Shown here one piece after another: positions 35,030 to 45,964 of a DNA stretch of 64,000 nucleotides. The notes beneath the pieces were generated by a model. That model did no database searches. It saw nothing but the letters and a program-made list of their open reading frames with translations, and was not told the DNA's origin. A program made the translations under genes and the position numbers. Source of the DNA: Globodera rostochiensis (Eukaryota > Nematoda > Chromadorea > Rhabditida > Heteroderidae); NCBI GenBank assembly GCA_018350325.1, contig JAEVLN010000037.1, positions 1 to 64,000 of the forward strand. Direction: 5' to 3'. Position 1 is the first letter of the stretch. Every line of letters starts with the position of its first letter.

Positions 35030-35395
35030 TGTTCATCCTTTTCGAGACCCCTCTGTTCAACCCCTCCGGGATGACGTGGAAAGCCCCCGATTTACGTTGG
35101 AAACGCTGCTGTTTACGATTGAGGCCCGCAAGTTTATATTTATGAGCGGTTGGGAAACCTAAAAAAGATTGTTTTATATACTTAATTTAAATATTCATAA
35201 TTGATTTTGTTTTATTTGTTTACCTCCGGTATATTTAATGTTGGCCAAATCGGCATCTTTCTCCCCAATGAAGCGTTGCTCATCGCAAAGCATATTGAAT
35301 TTTCGGAATAAATCGACGCTTTCCTCAATGTGACTCATCATGCTTCAAGCAAACCCATTTTGTATGCTATATACGGCCTTTTTTACTAAAATTGC
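35030..35395 (-). pseudogene. Decayed relative of the Cys-rich repeat gene
   Basis: The minus strand carries text ending IGEKDADLANIKYTG before a GTAAAC donor, closely matching the GEKDVDLANENFT module of the neighbour at 34258-34434. Upstream in the same exon the frame needed for the W-x-C part is shifted relative to this end, and a stop intervenes. No signal-peptide exon was found. Confidence 0.4.
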
Positions 35396-35889
35396 AATAG
35401 AAAATTGGTCAAAAAAATTGAAAACAAAAGGGTCCCCCCTCTTTGGGATCCAAAGGCGTTTCTGCTATCTGTATTAGAAAGTAAATTTAAAAGTAATTGC
35501 CCTGATTTGATGTTTTTAGAACCATTAACTAAAAATATCTTAGTGATTTAATTCTCAAAAATTTAAAATAATTGTTTATATTGAAATATAATTAATAATA
35601 GTATTTATCTTTTTGCAGTCAGTAAATAATTTTAAAACATTGAAGAATACTGGAAGAATTTTAAAAAATAGAAACCAACTAAAAAAAATCTTTTTGAAGG
35701 TGGTTCGCACAATAAAGGAATTTGCGTCTGCCGACCTTCACAAATGAACTAAAAAGAATATAATTTATAAGCGTCAACTTACCCAAAAAGAAATCAAAAA
35801 ATAATAATACATTTTTTAAAAACATAAGCTAAATGCAATTCCAAAATGCTATAAAAGATACACTCCTTTAGGAGGCAATTTGTCCAGAG

Positions 35890-36171
35890 TGATCAGACTC
35901 TGTGAGAGGAGGATTCTGATCAGTTGAATTGGGTTCAATTTGTCTAAGCTGGGTGTTCTACGGTCGATTTGGTGATGGACATTTTGTCCAAAGTTTGTTG
36001 GCGGCGTTTTCAAATTTTCGGCTTCATCTTTGTCCCACCATTCTTCTACAAAAATTCGTCAAATGTTTGAAGTGGCAATTTCTCCAATTCCTCCAATTGT
36101 ACGGATTAGGCTTTTTTGAATGAATTTGTTGCAAATAATGGGAGCAAAATTAAAACACAAAATTTTCCCAT
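35890..36171 (-). pseudogene. Truncated, stop-containing copy of the secreted HTH-repeat gene's 5' end
   Basis: The sequence is clearly similar along its length to 38389-38659, the first ~90 codons of the HTH-repeat gene (signal peptide, TFDE motif, the GATCAGACTCTGTGA...GGAGGATTCTGATC segment). In the matching frame it starts MGKFCVLILL and meets a stop at the end of the signal peptide and another soon after. The HTH repeats are absent. It is a non-functional partial duplicate. Confidence 0.75.
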
Positions 36172-36514
36172 TTTATTTGGGCAAAAAACAACCTCTGAAT
36201 TTACCTATTTTGCGTTAATGAATTCTATAAAAAATTTTGTAAATTTACAGATAATACCTAAATGTTCAAATTTTTAAATATTAATAAATTTTTAAAAAAT
36301 TATTGAAAGTAATAAATGACAGCCCCTCAGTTGGAATAGGTATTCAGAAAATCGTATTCTTTAATAACGATCTCACCCGAATCAATATTCCTGACAACTC
36401 ATAAATATTTTTAATCATCATTTTATAAAATAATGCAATGGGTGAAAATTCCAAAAGGTTAAAATGCCAAGAGAGAAAAATTCTATAACGGTCGATTTGG
36501 TTATGGACATTTTT

Positions 36515-36795
36515 GTTTTGTGTTCCGTATTTTTTTTTGGCGTTCCGTTATGTATTTTGTGTTCCGTTTTTTTGCCATTCCGTTACGTATTTCTGCCTTC
36601 CGTATTTTTTTAGCTTTCCGTTACGTATTTCTGTGTTTGTATTTTTTTAGCTTTCCGTTACGTATTTTGTGTTCTATTTGGCATTCCGTTACCTATTTCT
36701 GTGTTTCGTATTTTTTGGCATTTCGTTACATATTTCTGTGTTCCGTATTTTTTTTGGCTTTCCGTTACTCTGTATTCCGTATTTTTCTTTGGCCG
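36515..36795. repeat. Degenerate tandem repeat of TTCCGTTACGTATTTCTG words
   Basis: Units of about 35-40 bp containing TTCCGTTACGTATTTCTGTG and a following T-run repeat seven or so times with many changes. Plus-strand frames rich in Phe and Tyr over it are artefacts. Confidence 0.65.
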
Positions 36796-36979
36796 ACGCG
36801 CTATCGGGAGAATGGCTTGACGCATCGGATTTTAATTGTGGGGGAGCCGCAATCCACAAACTCGACAAAAATCCGCAACCCCCAAAAAAAGCCGCAATTT
36901 CAGCAGTTGCTATTGGTTACGGTAATGAGAGAATGAGATTTTAGATGGGAAAATCCTAAACATAAATTGAAACGATATA

Positions 36980-37255
36980 TTGATCGAGATCAAATATATC
37001 GATCTATTTCTGATTTATTTGATTATTTTAAACAAAATTTTAAGATCAATTCCTAGAATTGTTATAACGGATATAAGTCCTAGAAATTTAAGGTTGGCAA
37101 ATAATTCACAGAGGTTTGTGGCGAGAAATCCACCAGAGACCGTTGGAAGATCGGTTTTTCAACAAGAAGAGATAGAACAATATGAAGAAAAACAAAAAAA
37201 ATTAGCTATTATTTGTGTTTCGTTGTGTTTTGTAATGATGTTTTTGTTTATGTAG
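36980..37255 (+). CDS. Possible small tail-anchored membrane protein (or last exon)
   Basis: A 91-codon frame has a hydrophilic, acidic and coiled-coil-like centre (EEIEQYEEKQKK) and ends directly after a hydrophobic segment (LAIICVSLCFVMMFLFM), the layout of a tail-anchored protein. An acceptor-like AAG at about 37042 could mean that only the later part is the final exon of a spliced gene. No family is recognised and nothing nearby supports the N-terminus. Confidence 0.3.
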   Translation: MIEIKYIDLFLIYLIILNKILRSIPRIVITDISPRNLRLANNSQRFVARNPPETVGRSVFQQEEIEQYEEKQKKLAIICVSLCFVMMFLFM

Positions 37256-37673
37256 GAATTTTTGATAAATTAAAATTAATTTCTTTTTTTTTTGCAAATT
37301 TTATGATCAAATCATATGTAGGATGTGATATCATATCTGTAAAAATAATTGAAACAGCACATATGACATCTATGATTTTGCGACCCCACTTGATAAATCG
37401 TTCAATTTGAGTGTTCTATTCTATAAAAAGCGGTTTTCGGTCATTTCGAGGCTGGCATTTGATGCAATTTTACCAAAACATATATTTTCTTAGAAATTGT
37501 CCAAAGAGCACACAAAATTTTAACAAAAAGGCAAATAATGATCGAATCCTGTTTAATCGATCTTAGATAATGATTTATTTTTCAACATTTAAAATCATTA
37601 AATGCCAAATTGTTTTTTCCAAATCATTGACCCTTTCCTTCAAATACTCCCCAAATTTATATTCTCAATTTCC

Positions 37674-38659
37674 TTAACATTTAGCGGCATTCTCTTCCAA
37701 AGATTGTCCCTCGACAGAATTTGGATGCTGTCGTTTAAATTGCTTTTTCCAGTTATACAAAGTGGCTATTCCAATTTTCAACATTTTGGCAATGTCCTCG
37801 TCTCTATTTTTAGGATTTTGGTCCTTAATTTCATAATAACGTTTCATCAATTCCTTTTGTTCGCTGTGGGAGTGTTTATGTTGTGGTGCTGTAAAAGAAT
37901 TTTTAATTTATATAAATAAATTAATAAAAGAAAATGCTCACTGGTTTGGCCAAGTTTTCGTTTCCAATTATAAATTGTTGTATCGCTTATGCCCAACTCT
38001 TTCGCCACTGTTTCATTAATTTCGTGTTTATAAGAGTTTTTGAATCCGGCCCGCATTAACTCGGCTTTCATTTGATCAAATTTCTCTACCAAATTTTTTT
38101 GCTCATTTTTTTTCTTTTTAAAGTTATGCATTTTTCGACTTAAACCAAATTCTTTTTTCCATTCATATATTTTTGAGCGATTGACTGTTAAATGTTTAGC
38201 AATTTTATTGTCAATTTGATTCCATTCTTTTGTTGAAAATTTTCCTTTTTGCTTTAATTCTTCTTTTATTGCGTGGAATTTGTCGATAATTTTACGCCTT
38301 CGCTCAACTTCAGCAATATTTTCGTTTGAAGTCATTTCTTCCATTATTTGGCTTTGTTCTTCACCATTTTTGGCATTTGCAGAATGATCAGACTCTGTGA
38401 AAGGAGGATTCTGATCAGTTGAATTGGGTTCAATTTGTCCAAGCTGGGTGTTCTGCCGGATGATTGGTGATGGACATTTTGTCCATGTTGGCGGCATTTT
38501 CAAATCTTCGGCTTCATCTTTGTCCCACCAGCCTTCTCCGAATATTTCATCAAATGTTTTGAGCGGCGTTTCCTCCAATTTTACTTTTACGGATTCGGCT
38601 TTGTCCAGTGAATTTGATCCAAAGAATGCCACCAAAATTAAAACCCAAAATTTTTCCAT
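37674..38659 (-). CDS. Predicted secreted protein with three transposase-like helix-turn-helix repeats
   Basis: Two exons (38659-37942 and 37888-37674) join in phase to give 310 residues. The start opens a signal peptide (MEKFWVLILVAFFGSNS). An acidic, low-complexity region of about 100 residues follows. Then come three repeats of roughly 50 residues, each with a basic lead and an (I/V)AK-x-L-x-(I/V)-x3-(I/L)Y-x-WKK/R-x-(F/L) core: IAKHLTVNRSKIYEWKKEFG, VAKELGISDTTIYNWKRKLG and IAKMLKIGIATLYNWKKQFK. The core resembles the DNA-binding HTH of transposases and psq-type proteins, but no catalytic domain is present. A secretion signal on a DNA-binding-type protein is unusual; a parasite effector acting in host nuclei is possible but is inference. 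A decayed paralogue lies 2.5 kb downstream. Confidence 0.65.
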
Positions 38660-39039
38660 TTTATTTGCGCAAAATAACCTCTGAATTTAGTGATTAAATA
38701 ATACTTAGCTATGATAAAAAAATTCGATAAATTATAAATAACAGCCCAAAATTGAAATGGGCATTCATTCATATAAATCATATTCTTTAATATATTCCTA
38801 AACCTTTTAAACTGGGACTAAATCAATATTTTCACTGACATTTTGTAAATATTTTTCCAAAACCTTTTGAACCGGGGCCAAATCAATATTCCTGATTAAA
38901 TTGTGAATAGCTAAATGAATTTTAAAACCAATAATAAAATTGGGCTTGAATTCTACAAAGTGATATTCATTTTTGCTATAAAGCTCTGGGGGCGATATAG
39001 GTATAAACCCTCACATACGACGAGAAAATTCTTTCACAA

Positions 39040-39310
39040 TGGTTGATCATTATTAGAGACCGGACAGATATGCACCAAAAAAAGGCCAAAATATGCCAAA
39101 AATGCCAAAAATGCACCAAAAAAAGGCCAAAATATGCCAAAAATGCCGAAATATGCACTAAATATGCACCGAAAAATGGCACCCCCGAAATATGAAAAAT
39201 ATGCAATTTTAAACTTAACCAAAAAAACTCAAACCAACACAAAAAGGCTATTTTTAAGCCGTATTCTTCAAAGCATATGAGAAAACAAAATATGCAAAAT
39301 CATATAATCC
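39040..39310. repeat. Dispersed repeat (copy 2)
   Basis: ATATGCCAAAAATGCC words are followed by AAGGCTATTTTTAAGCCGTATTC, in the same order as the copy at 14325-14600. The minus-strand Phe/Trp-rich frames are artefacts. Confidence 0.5.
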
Positions 39311-39420
39311 GGTCTTTAATCATTATTTTGATGTCTAATAGTAAGAAAAAATGTTGAATCAGATAGGACTCGAACTTTCAGACAGAAAAATAAATTGAGA
39401 ACAACCACCAGGTTACACAA

Positions 39421-39782
39421 CAGGGATGGGTATCGCGCCGAAAAAAAGCGATCGGCGTTATCGTTAAGCGATCGAATTTTTAATGCGATAGCGATATGCG
39501 ATTGGCGATATACCATTTTTCGATGCGATAGCGATATGCGATTGGCGATAAACCCATTTTCCAATGCGATAGCGATATGCCCAAAAAGGCGATAAATGCG
39601 ATAACTATCGCGCGATAGCGATAATTTAAAATCCAGCGAAAATTTTTTTAACTGTTAGAATTCCAAAAAGCCGCAAAAAAATCGGAACAATCCTGGTGCG
39701 GTGTCCGGAATAGGCGATATGTCCAAAAAAGGCGATAAATGGGATACATATCGCGCGCTAGCGATAGCGATTCCCATCCCTG
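39421..39782. mobile_element. hAT-type MITE (362 bp) with 8-bp target duplication
   Basis: The ends CAGGGATGGGTATCGC and GCGATTCCCATCCCTG are inverted repeats with one mismatch. The flanks ttacacaa (39413-39420) and ctacacaa (39783-39790) agree at 7 of 8 positions. The inside repeats GCGATAGCGATATGCGATTG words and is non-coding. Confidence 0.85.
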
Positions 39783-40559
39783 CTACACAAGTACTTAGAC
39801 TGGCTGTAATCTTTTTCCGTTAAGTGAAACCGCAAAACTTTGAGGGCTTATATCTCGCCCCCAGGGCATTGCGATTGGACAAGTCTCAAAAAAGTTATGG
39901 CCAAAAACTTTAAAAGTTCAAAAATATTGATTTTTTTAAGGGTTAGGGACCGGATTTTCAGGGTTTAACCTATTCTTTTCCTGAACGTGCCTTGCTTTGA
40001 AAAACACGAAAATCGTTTTTTAATTGCATAATATGGACGAAATATAGAAACTTTTTTTTTCTAAAAATGGGGAACAATTTTTAATAGAAGAATAAGTGCA
40101 ATAAAGATTGTTATGGATGCATTTTTCGTTTTTATTGCATTTTGTTAAGGAATTTTTGAAAAATGGCAAATATGGATAAAAATATGGAATATGGATAAAA
40201 ATTGCGAAATATGGAAAAATATGGAAAAAATGGATTATAAATGGGCTCTAGAGGCTCCAACCAAAGCTAAAAACACTATTTATGGCATTTAGAAGCCGTT
40301 TCAAGTTCGCAGAAAAAATATTCCATAAAATGATTTTAAATACTCATGATATGTCCGGAATAATTGATTTGCATGTATTTATTCAAGAATATAATTAATG
40401 TGAATGCCCATTTTTCATTTATTATTTTTAATTTTTTTATCAAAGCAAAATAATATTAATATTTACATAAATGGTTGATTCGGTGAGTTGCCGGGCAAAT
40501 TCAGCTCAACCTTTGTGGGGGGGGGGGGCTAAATTCTTTTCAAAAAATTTTTTAAAAAA

Positions 40560-42289
40560 CAATTTCAAATGTTTTCTGTCGGCCATCCGTTGGAGCGCAT
40601 TTCGCTCATTTGAGGGAATCCAATAGAAGTACAATGTGACGGCATTGGCACCAAGTGCCCGCTGTAAAAGCACCCATTCCACAATTTTTTATGCCGAAAA
40701 TGCAGCCGATTCCTCCAAAAAGTCCAATCCTTTTGTGCAGACGGCAATTCTGAATGCCTTTAAATGTTGTTGTGGATTTATGAAAAAAATTCATAAAAAT
40801 TTCTAATGAATTTATTTATTTAATGCATTTTTTACATTAAAATATGATTTATTGGAAAATTTTTGGCAATCCTTTGGAATTGGGCCTGACAGTTAACAAT
40901 TGAATTGTTTTGTTTTCTCATTATTACCATACACTTTGGTGCATTTTTGAACATTTTAACTTTAGGTTTATGCATAAATTATTTTTTATGTTTCTGAAAT
41001 TTCGAAAATGTTCGAGTTTGGGGTCTGTTTTTGAAATTCTCTGCGAATATTTTTATCCTAAAACATTTATTTAAAATTAAAAAAATTTTTTTCCGTCGGT
41101 ACCCCAATTTCCAAAGGATTGGCAAATTTTTAATTTGTTTTTGTTAATTAAAAATTAATTTTTATTTCAAAATAATCACTTGATCCGATCTGGCCGTATG
41201 TCAAAAACGCTTTGTTCGGTGATGATTGAACTCTTCGCTGGTTTTGTGATTTTTGTGAAATTTGACTATGCCCACGCCTTCGCCGGATTTTACACAGAAC
41301 GAAATGCGCGATATCAGCACAAGCGATTCGACATTATTCTAAAAATTGTTTTTTTTTAATTTTAAATTTATTTTTTATTATTTTTTTACCCCCAAATTTG
41401 TTGAAGGCATTGGACAAGTGAATAAAAAAGGGTTGTAAAATTCTGTCCTCGGGTCCCAGGCTCGTTGCCAAATCCACCGTACCCGTGCCCTCACTACCGT
41501 ACCATCCCATGCCCAACTTTTGTCATCATCAAATGGGGAAATGTAATGCCGGAAATGGCAATAATAAGCGCACTGCAGCGGCAAGGTTCCAAAAGATGAA
41601 GAAAGCACCTTTAGCGAAATAATGTAAATTTTAAATATTTTTTATAGAAAATTTAAAATTTTAATTGTAAAATTTTATACATTTTTCTATTTACCGAATT
41701 TTTTAAGATTACAATTTACTTGAACAGATGGCATTCCGGGGAAAATTGAATTTGTCCGTTCGTCCAAATAAGCTGAAAACACGTATATCTGACCATTTTT
41801 TGTTCATTGCCTTGTGTTGGCCATCCTTTTTGGCTCTGTGCCGTAACATTTTCTCAAACTCAACAATTGCAGGCCGTTCAACCAGCTCAGAACCCTTTGA
41901 CAATTTATCAATATCACTAAGCGAATTTAATTATTTTTTATTCCCTTTTTTATTTAGCCCAAAACCAAACCCATTACCCTCCATTGTCTGATCAGGGCTT
42001 AATCTCAAGCAGTAAGTCCCTTTTTGATGATGCCAAAAAATTCATTAAAATGCCATACTTTGGCTTTGCCCACTTGCGAGCTGTACATGTACTCCAAACT
42101 TTGCACACCATCAACAAATGCTTTGTGCAGCTGAGATTCATCAGGCAAAGCAACGTCTTTCTGCTCATAAGTGGGTTCAAAAAATGGTGGCTGAAAGTCC
42201 AAATGGATCAACACCAACATTGAACAGACAAGTACAGTTTGAATTATTAAATAATGCTTTCTGTTGCAATGGCGCCTCATTTTGGCCAA
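40560..42289 (-). pseudogene. Broken GT92/DUF23-like glycosyltransferase
   Basis: The first exon (from 42289) encodes a short cytoplasmic tail and one membrane segment (YLIIQTVLVCSMLVLIHL), the type II layout of Golgi glycosyltransferases. A later segment reads GQIYVFSAYLDERT, as in nematode GT92 (DUF23) proteins. Near 40580-40780 the reading is RIAVCTKGLDFLEES and, after an in-frame TAA, KIVEWVLLQRALGANAVTLY, the GT92 acceptor-side core. The SAYLDERT stretch is also in a different frame from the coding text just before it. The stop and the frame break suggest a pseudogene, although sequencing error cannot be excluded from one copy. Confidence 0.5.
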
Positions 42290-42989
42290 AATGCGGACTG
42301 CTTTTGGTGCTTAAAATTAAATAAATTATATAAAATTCATTAACAGAGGGTTTGTTATTTGGCCAAAAATTCGAAAAAAAGTTTTTTTGAAACTCATAGC
42401 TTATTGGAATTGTAAATCAATTCTTATTTGATGGATTTGAAATTTTTCAAACAATTAATGGAATACACTCAATAAATAGTCTTCCACTCGTTGCGCTGAG
42501 GGTCATTGTCATTCTCACAGCGATATTCTATGTGCTTAATTCTTGGAAAAAAATATTTTTCAAATAAATGTAATATTTAAAATGACAAAAAAATCTATTT
42601 GAATAATTTTTGGACAGGAATTCCGGCTCATAAAATCCGAAATTCTTGCCCAAAAAAAAAGTCTGGGATACCCGGAGGAAACTCGAGATGCAAAAAATCG
42701 ATTGGATCACTAAGACAAAGCCGAGCCTCTCTCGAACATCGCTGATGCGAGACTGAGTGCAATCAGATGATCGCGGCACGTCTCAGCACTTCTAGCCTAG
42801 TTCTGTGTTCCCAATAGTGATCGCTGACATCATTGTCCTGACATTGTTGCTGTCAATCGTTGTGTCGTCACGCTTCACAAACGGGCGCTGCTTAACAAAA
42901 GGGATGATCGCCACCTGATGTTGGCCACTGTTTACGATCGGCATCACCTGAACAATAATAATTAATGTGATCGATCGATTGATTAATCA

Positions 42990-43290
42990 TTCAATACAAA
43001 CATGGAAATGATCGAATTTTTTTACCGTTGAACCGCGTCGCCTCTTGGTCAGTGCGATTTTAATTGTGTCGAAAGTTTTGGCCATACAACAACATCCACA
43101 TTTTTCAAAAGTGTTCAGTGCACCACCAAAAATGCCGTTGACTAATGCATTTGTTCTCACAGGATGCCCAATACAGAAACCATGACGGGAATACAAGAAC
43201 ACGGAGGTCGTTCAGTAAAATGTACTGGTTGACGACTATGGACCAAAGAGGCTGGAACAACTCGTAGTCCAAGGTGTACAAATAGGCAAA
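42990..43290 (-). CDS. Uncharacterised exon or exons
   Basis: After an acceptor-like CCCCACAG near 43293 the minus strand reads an aromatic, membrane-like stretch (FAYLYTLDYELFQPLWS...). A second frame gives NALVNGIFGGALNTFEKCGCCC and ends at a GTAAAA donor near 43025. The two frames do not join without a frame change. No family is recognised. Near 42483-42545 a small minus-strand stretch with RCENDNDPQRNEWK resembles the A module of the Cys-rich gene at 34 kb. Confidence 0.25.
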
Positions 43291-43511
43291 AATCTGTGGG
43301 GATTTGGACTTTTATTAGGTGTTCCTGGCCTTTTTAAATTCCGGTTTCAAAAATGTGTTGCAGCCTAAATTCCGGTTTCGGGAAAATTTGTTGTAGCCAA
43401 TTTTGGTTTACAAATTTTTTTTTGATCCAAATTTTAGCCCAAGTTCCAGCTCTTTCTCGGTGAGTTATCTCTAAAATTTACATAAAAGGCTAAATGCAGG
43501 ACTTGAGAATA

Positions 43512-44273
43512 TACAGGGTGCGTAAAAAGTTCCCGCACTTTTTAAATCAATTTTTGTTTTATGAAAAAAGAAGAAAAAAACATAAATATTACATATAAAT
43601 TGTTCATCAGAATCAGGGCTAAAACTTAATCACAACAAATGTGCGAAATGAGTTCCCTTGGCTGCGATACAGGCGTCCAAACGCTTCCGAAAATTATTGC
43701 GTTGGGCGCGCCTCTTTTTCGGCCTTGAGGCCACTACAAAATCCAGCTCTGCTTCAGTATAAAGCATTCAAACACTTTAAATCGGCTTCTCTTACTCAAA
43801 TAACGACCCCTTGCAGCTAATCTTGAGATTTTTATCAATTTTCGCGCTCATAGCTCAAAAATAAAATTAGCATATTTTACGATTTGGTTTGACGGATTTT
43901 AATATAACGACATTTGGCCAAGTCACTTGAAGGGTATGAATTCTATGGATGTCTATTGTGATTATTTTAAGAGCAAAGGCTTCAAACTACCAGATTTAGA
44001 GCAATTGGGGCACTGAAACCACCGCTTGAGTATGTAGTGAACAAAATGGCCAAAAAAAAGTCGCGACTAAATTCTAATAATTTTTGGGCATTTTTGAGGG
44101 CTTGTAATTTGTTAAATGGCACTTTTTCTGGGAGAAACTAACTTTTTCTATTTGTTTTCTAACCCAAAAAACTCTGAAGAATCCAATTCTGAACTCAGTT
44201 TTTTGAAATAAAGATGTTTTAGACCCTAAAATTAAAATGGAAAAAAGTGCGAAAACTTTTTACGCACCCTGTA
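43512..44273. mobile_element. Tc1/mariner-type element, internally deleted (762 bp)
   Basis: The ends TACAGGGTGCGTAAAAAGTT and its near-complement ending TTTTTACGCACCCTGTA form inverted repeats of more than 25 bp, bounded by TA as expected for this superfamily. On the minus strand near 43625-43700 a short stretch (NNFRKRLDACIAAKGTHFAH) resembles the C-terminal end of Tc1/mariner transposases. The catalytic part is missing, so the copy cannot move on its own. Confidence 0.75.
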
Positions 44274-44880
44274 TTCAAATTTTGTTACATTTTTTATTGG
44301 TTTAAGCTTACGAGATTAGATAGAAAAATGTGAATTTTGCCAGAAATAAAAGTTGTAAATCAAAATATTTGGAAGTTGTTCAACCTAATTAATTGGCTTC
44401 AGACAGTGCCTTTGATTTGGCCTAATGAAAAGAAAACACATGCTCTCAATTAAATTGGTTCAAGGCGTGCCAATAATGGGGGAAAATGCCAAATTCCATG
44501 CAATTTATTGAGGCTGTAGCACAACAAGTGTTGGAAAATGAGTAAATAATATACACACCAAGACGCAATTGGCATTTGTGCAGCTGAACATTTCTTTCCA
44601 ATTTACGAAAATAATATTTTCCTCATCTGGAGAGAAGTACGGATGTTATGGCACCACCTGTGCCAAAATGGTAGGTACACATTAATCCACTCGACATAAC
44701 ACAAAAATGCAATAAACTTTTTAAAATAAATCTTTTTTCAAATCAAATTCACAAATCCATGCCTTTTCGGCACCAACTGATCAACCAAATAAATGCCATA
44801 GCACACAAATTCATAGCAATAACATTAAAAACAATTATTTTGGCGTTCAACAAAATTTAGTAAATTTATACAAAAAAAAA

Positions 44881-45039
44881 ATGGGAAATTGTCCCCGTAA
44901 AAAAGCGTCCAAAAATGAGCAGCTCATTTCCGACCCGTTTTGGTCCTCGGAATGGGTGCGCTGTCAGCCGAACAATGTCTCGGATCGCCGCCTGCAACTC
45001 GTCACTCTTGCGCATGATGTGCTCACCAGCAGATGGTGA
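44881..45039 (+). CDS. Possible first exon of a host gene next to the retroelement
   Basis: An ATG after an A-run opens 52 codons beginning MGNCPRKK, which looks like an N-myristoylation and basic membrane-anchor signal, and ends 22 bp before the LTR. A GTGAAA donor overlaps the stop, so this could be a first exon. The same DNA is also open on the minus strand (SAGEHIMRKSDELQAAIRDIV), where a CCACAG acceptor would coincide with the insertion site. The strand is therefore not settled, and only one reading is likely real. Confidence 0.25.
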   Translation: MGNCPRKKASKNEQLISDPFWSSEWVRCQPNNVSDRRLQLVTLAHDVLTSRW

Positions 45040-45061
45040 AATGAAGTTGGCAGCCTGTGGC

Positions 45062-45620
45062 TGTCGCGGAACCGCGACGATCGATCTCCCATTTCGGGGA
45101 GAGCGGATCAGGCCACGCCCCTTCCCACCCCCCGGCCAAGCTCTCCCACCACTTTCCCCATTTCATTTCTCATTTCATTCCATCATTTTATCCCCCGGCT
45201 GGCTCTAATTCCTCCGTTCAAATCTATTCCCCCAAAATACCCGCTCATTCGACCAACTCGTTCCCCATCATTCGACTCTTCTCAGTCGACTGTTTTCACA
45301 GTCGACTATCTCCTCTTCACATCCCCCATTTTTCACCTTGTAATCAGGGTGAGGTTTAATTACCCAAGTTTGAGGTTCATTGGAAATAAATATCTGGCAC
45401 TATTGATTTCCCCCCTCAACTTGGCTCAGTCGGCGGATCACCAATCAGCGTCTCCTGAGACTTGGACAGTCTCAGCCTTGGTCACACGGGTCGACTCATC
45501 ACTTCCGAGTCGACTCATCCTAAAGACTCCTGCCCCGGAGTCTTGTCCGCCGACCCAATCAACTCGAAATCGCGTCGCCCCCCACCACCGTTGCAACCAT
45601 CACCACCGGGGTTTGCGACA
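45062..45620 (+). repeat. LTR of the partial copy (559 bp)
   Basis: Starts TGTCGC and ends GCGACA, the same length as the two LTRs of the full element and without differences that I could see. It is preceded by GTGGC at 45057-45061, as is the LTR at 49110. The primer site of this copy follows at 45628-45645. Confidence 0.92.
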
Positions 45621-45964
45621 GATTTTTTGGTGCAACGGCCGGGAACTGGATCCACTTGCGAAGTCTGCATCCAACCCCCCGCCGTCGGTCCAGCAACTGC
45701 GCGTGTTTGCTGCACCAGCGACTGCGTGTGTCGCATACCACCACTGAACTACCGTTCGACGCCGCCCGTGAGCGTGAACGGACCGAATCGCCAAGCGCCT
45801 GCGTGTGTACGCCTGCTGTACTCTGAGCACCTGCCAGACCAGCTATCGTCGACTCATCTTGTCGACCGCTTTCTCGTCGACTCATCTTGTCGACAGCTCG
45901 TTCGTCGACTCATCTTGTCGACCGCGGCAACTCAACGCGTTGACCACTGCCTCTGACGTCAATT

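Noticed and set aside
36520..36944. 138- and 91-codon plus-strand frames rich in Phe/Tyr
   Set aside because: They cover a degenerate tandem repeat and continue into unrelated text; no domain is visible.
45349..45956. Open frames within the LTR and leader (for example 132 and 164 codons) and their copies at 49397-50004 and 60573-61235
   Set aside because: They lie in LTR/leader sequence upstream of the Gag start, are repeated only because the LTR is repeated, and have no domain-like content.
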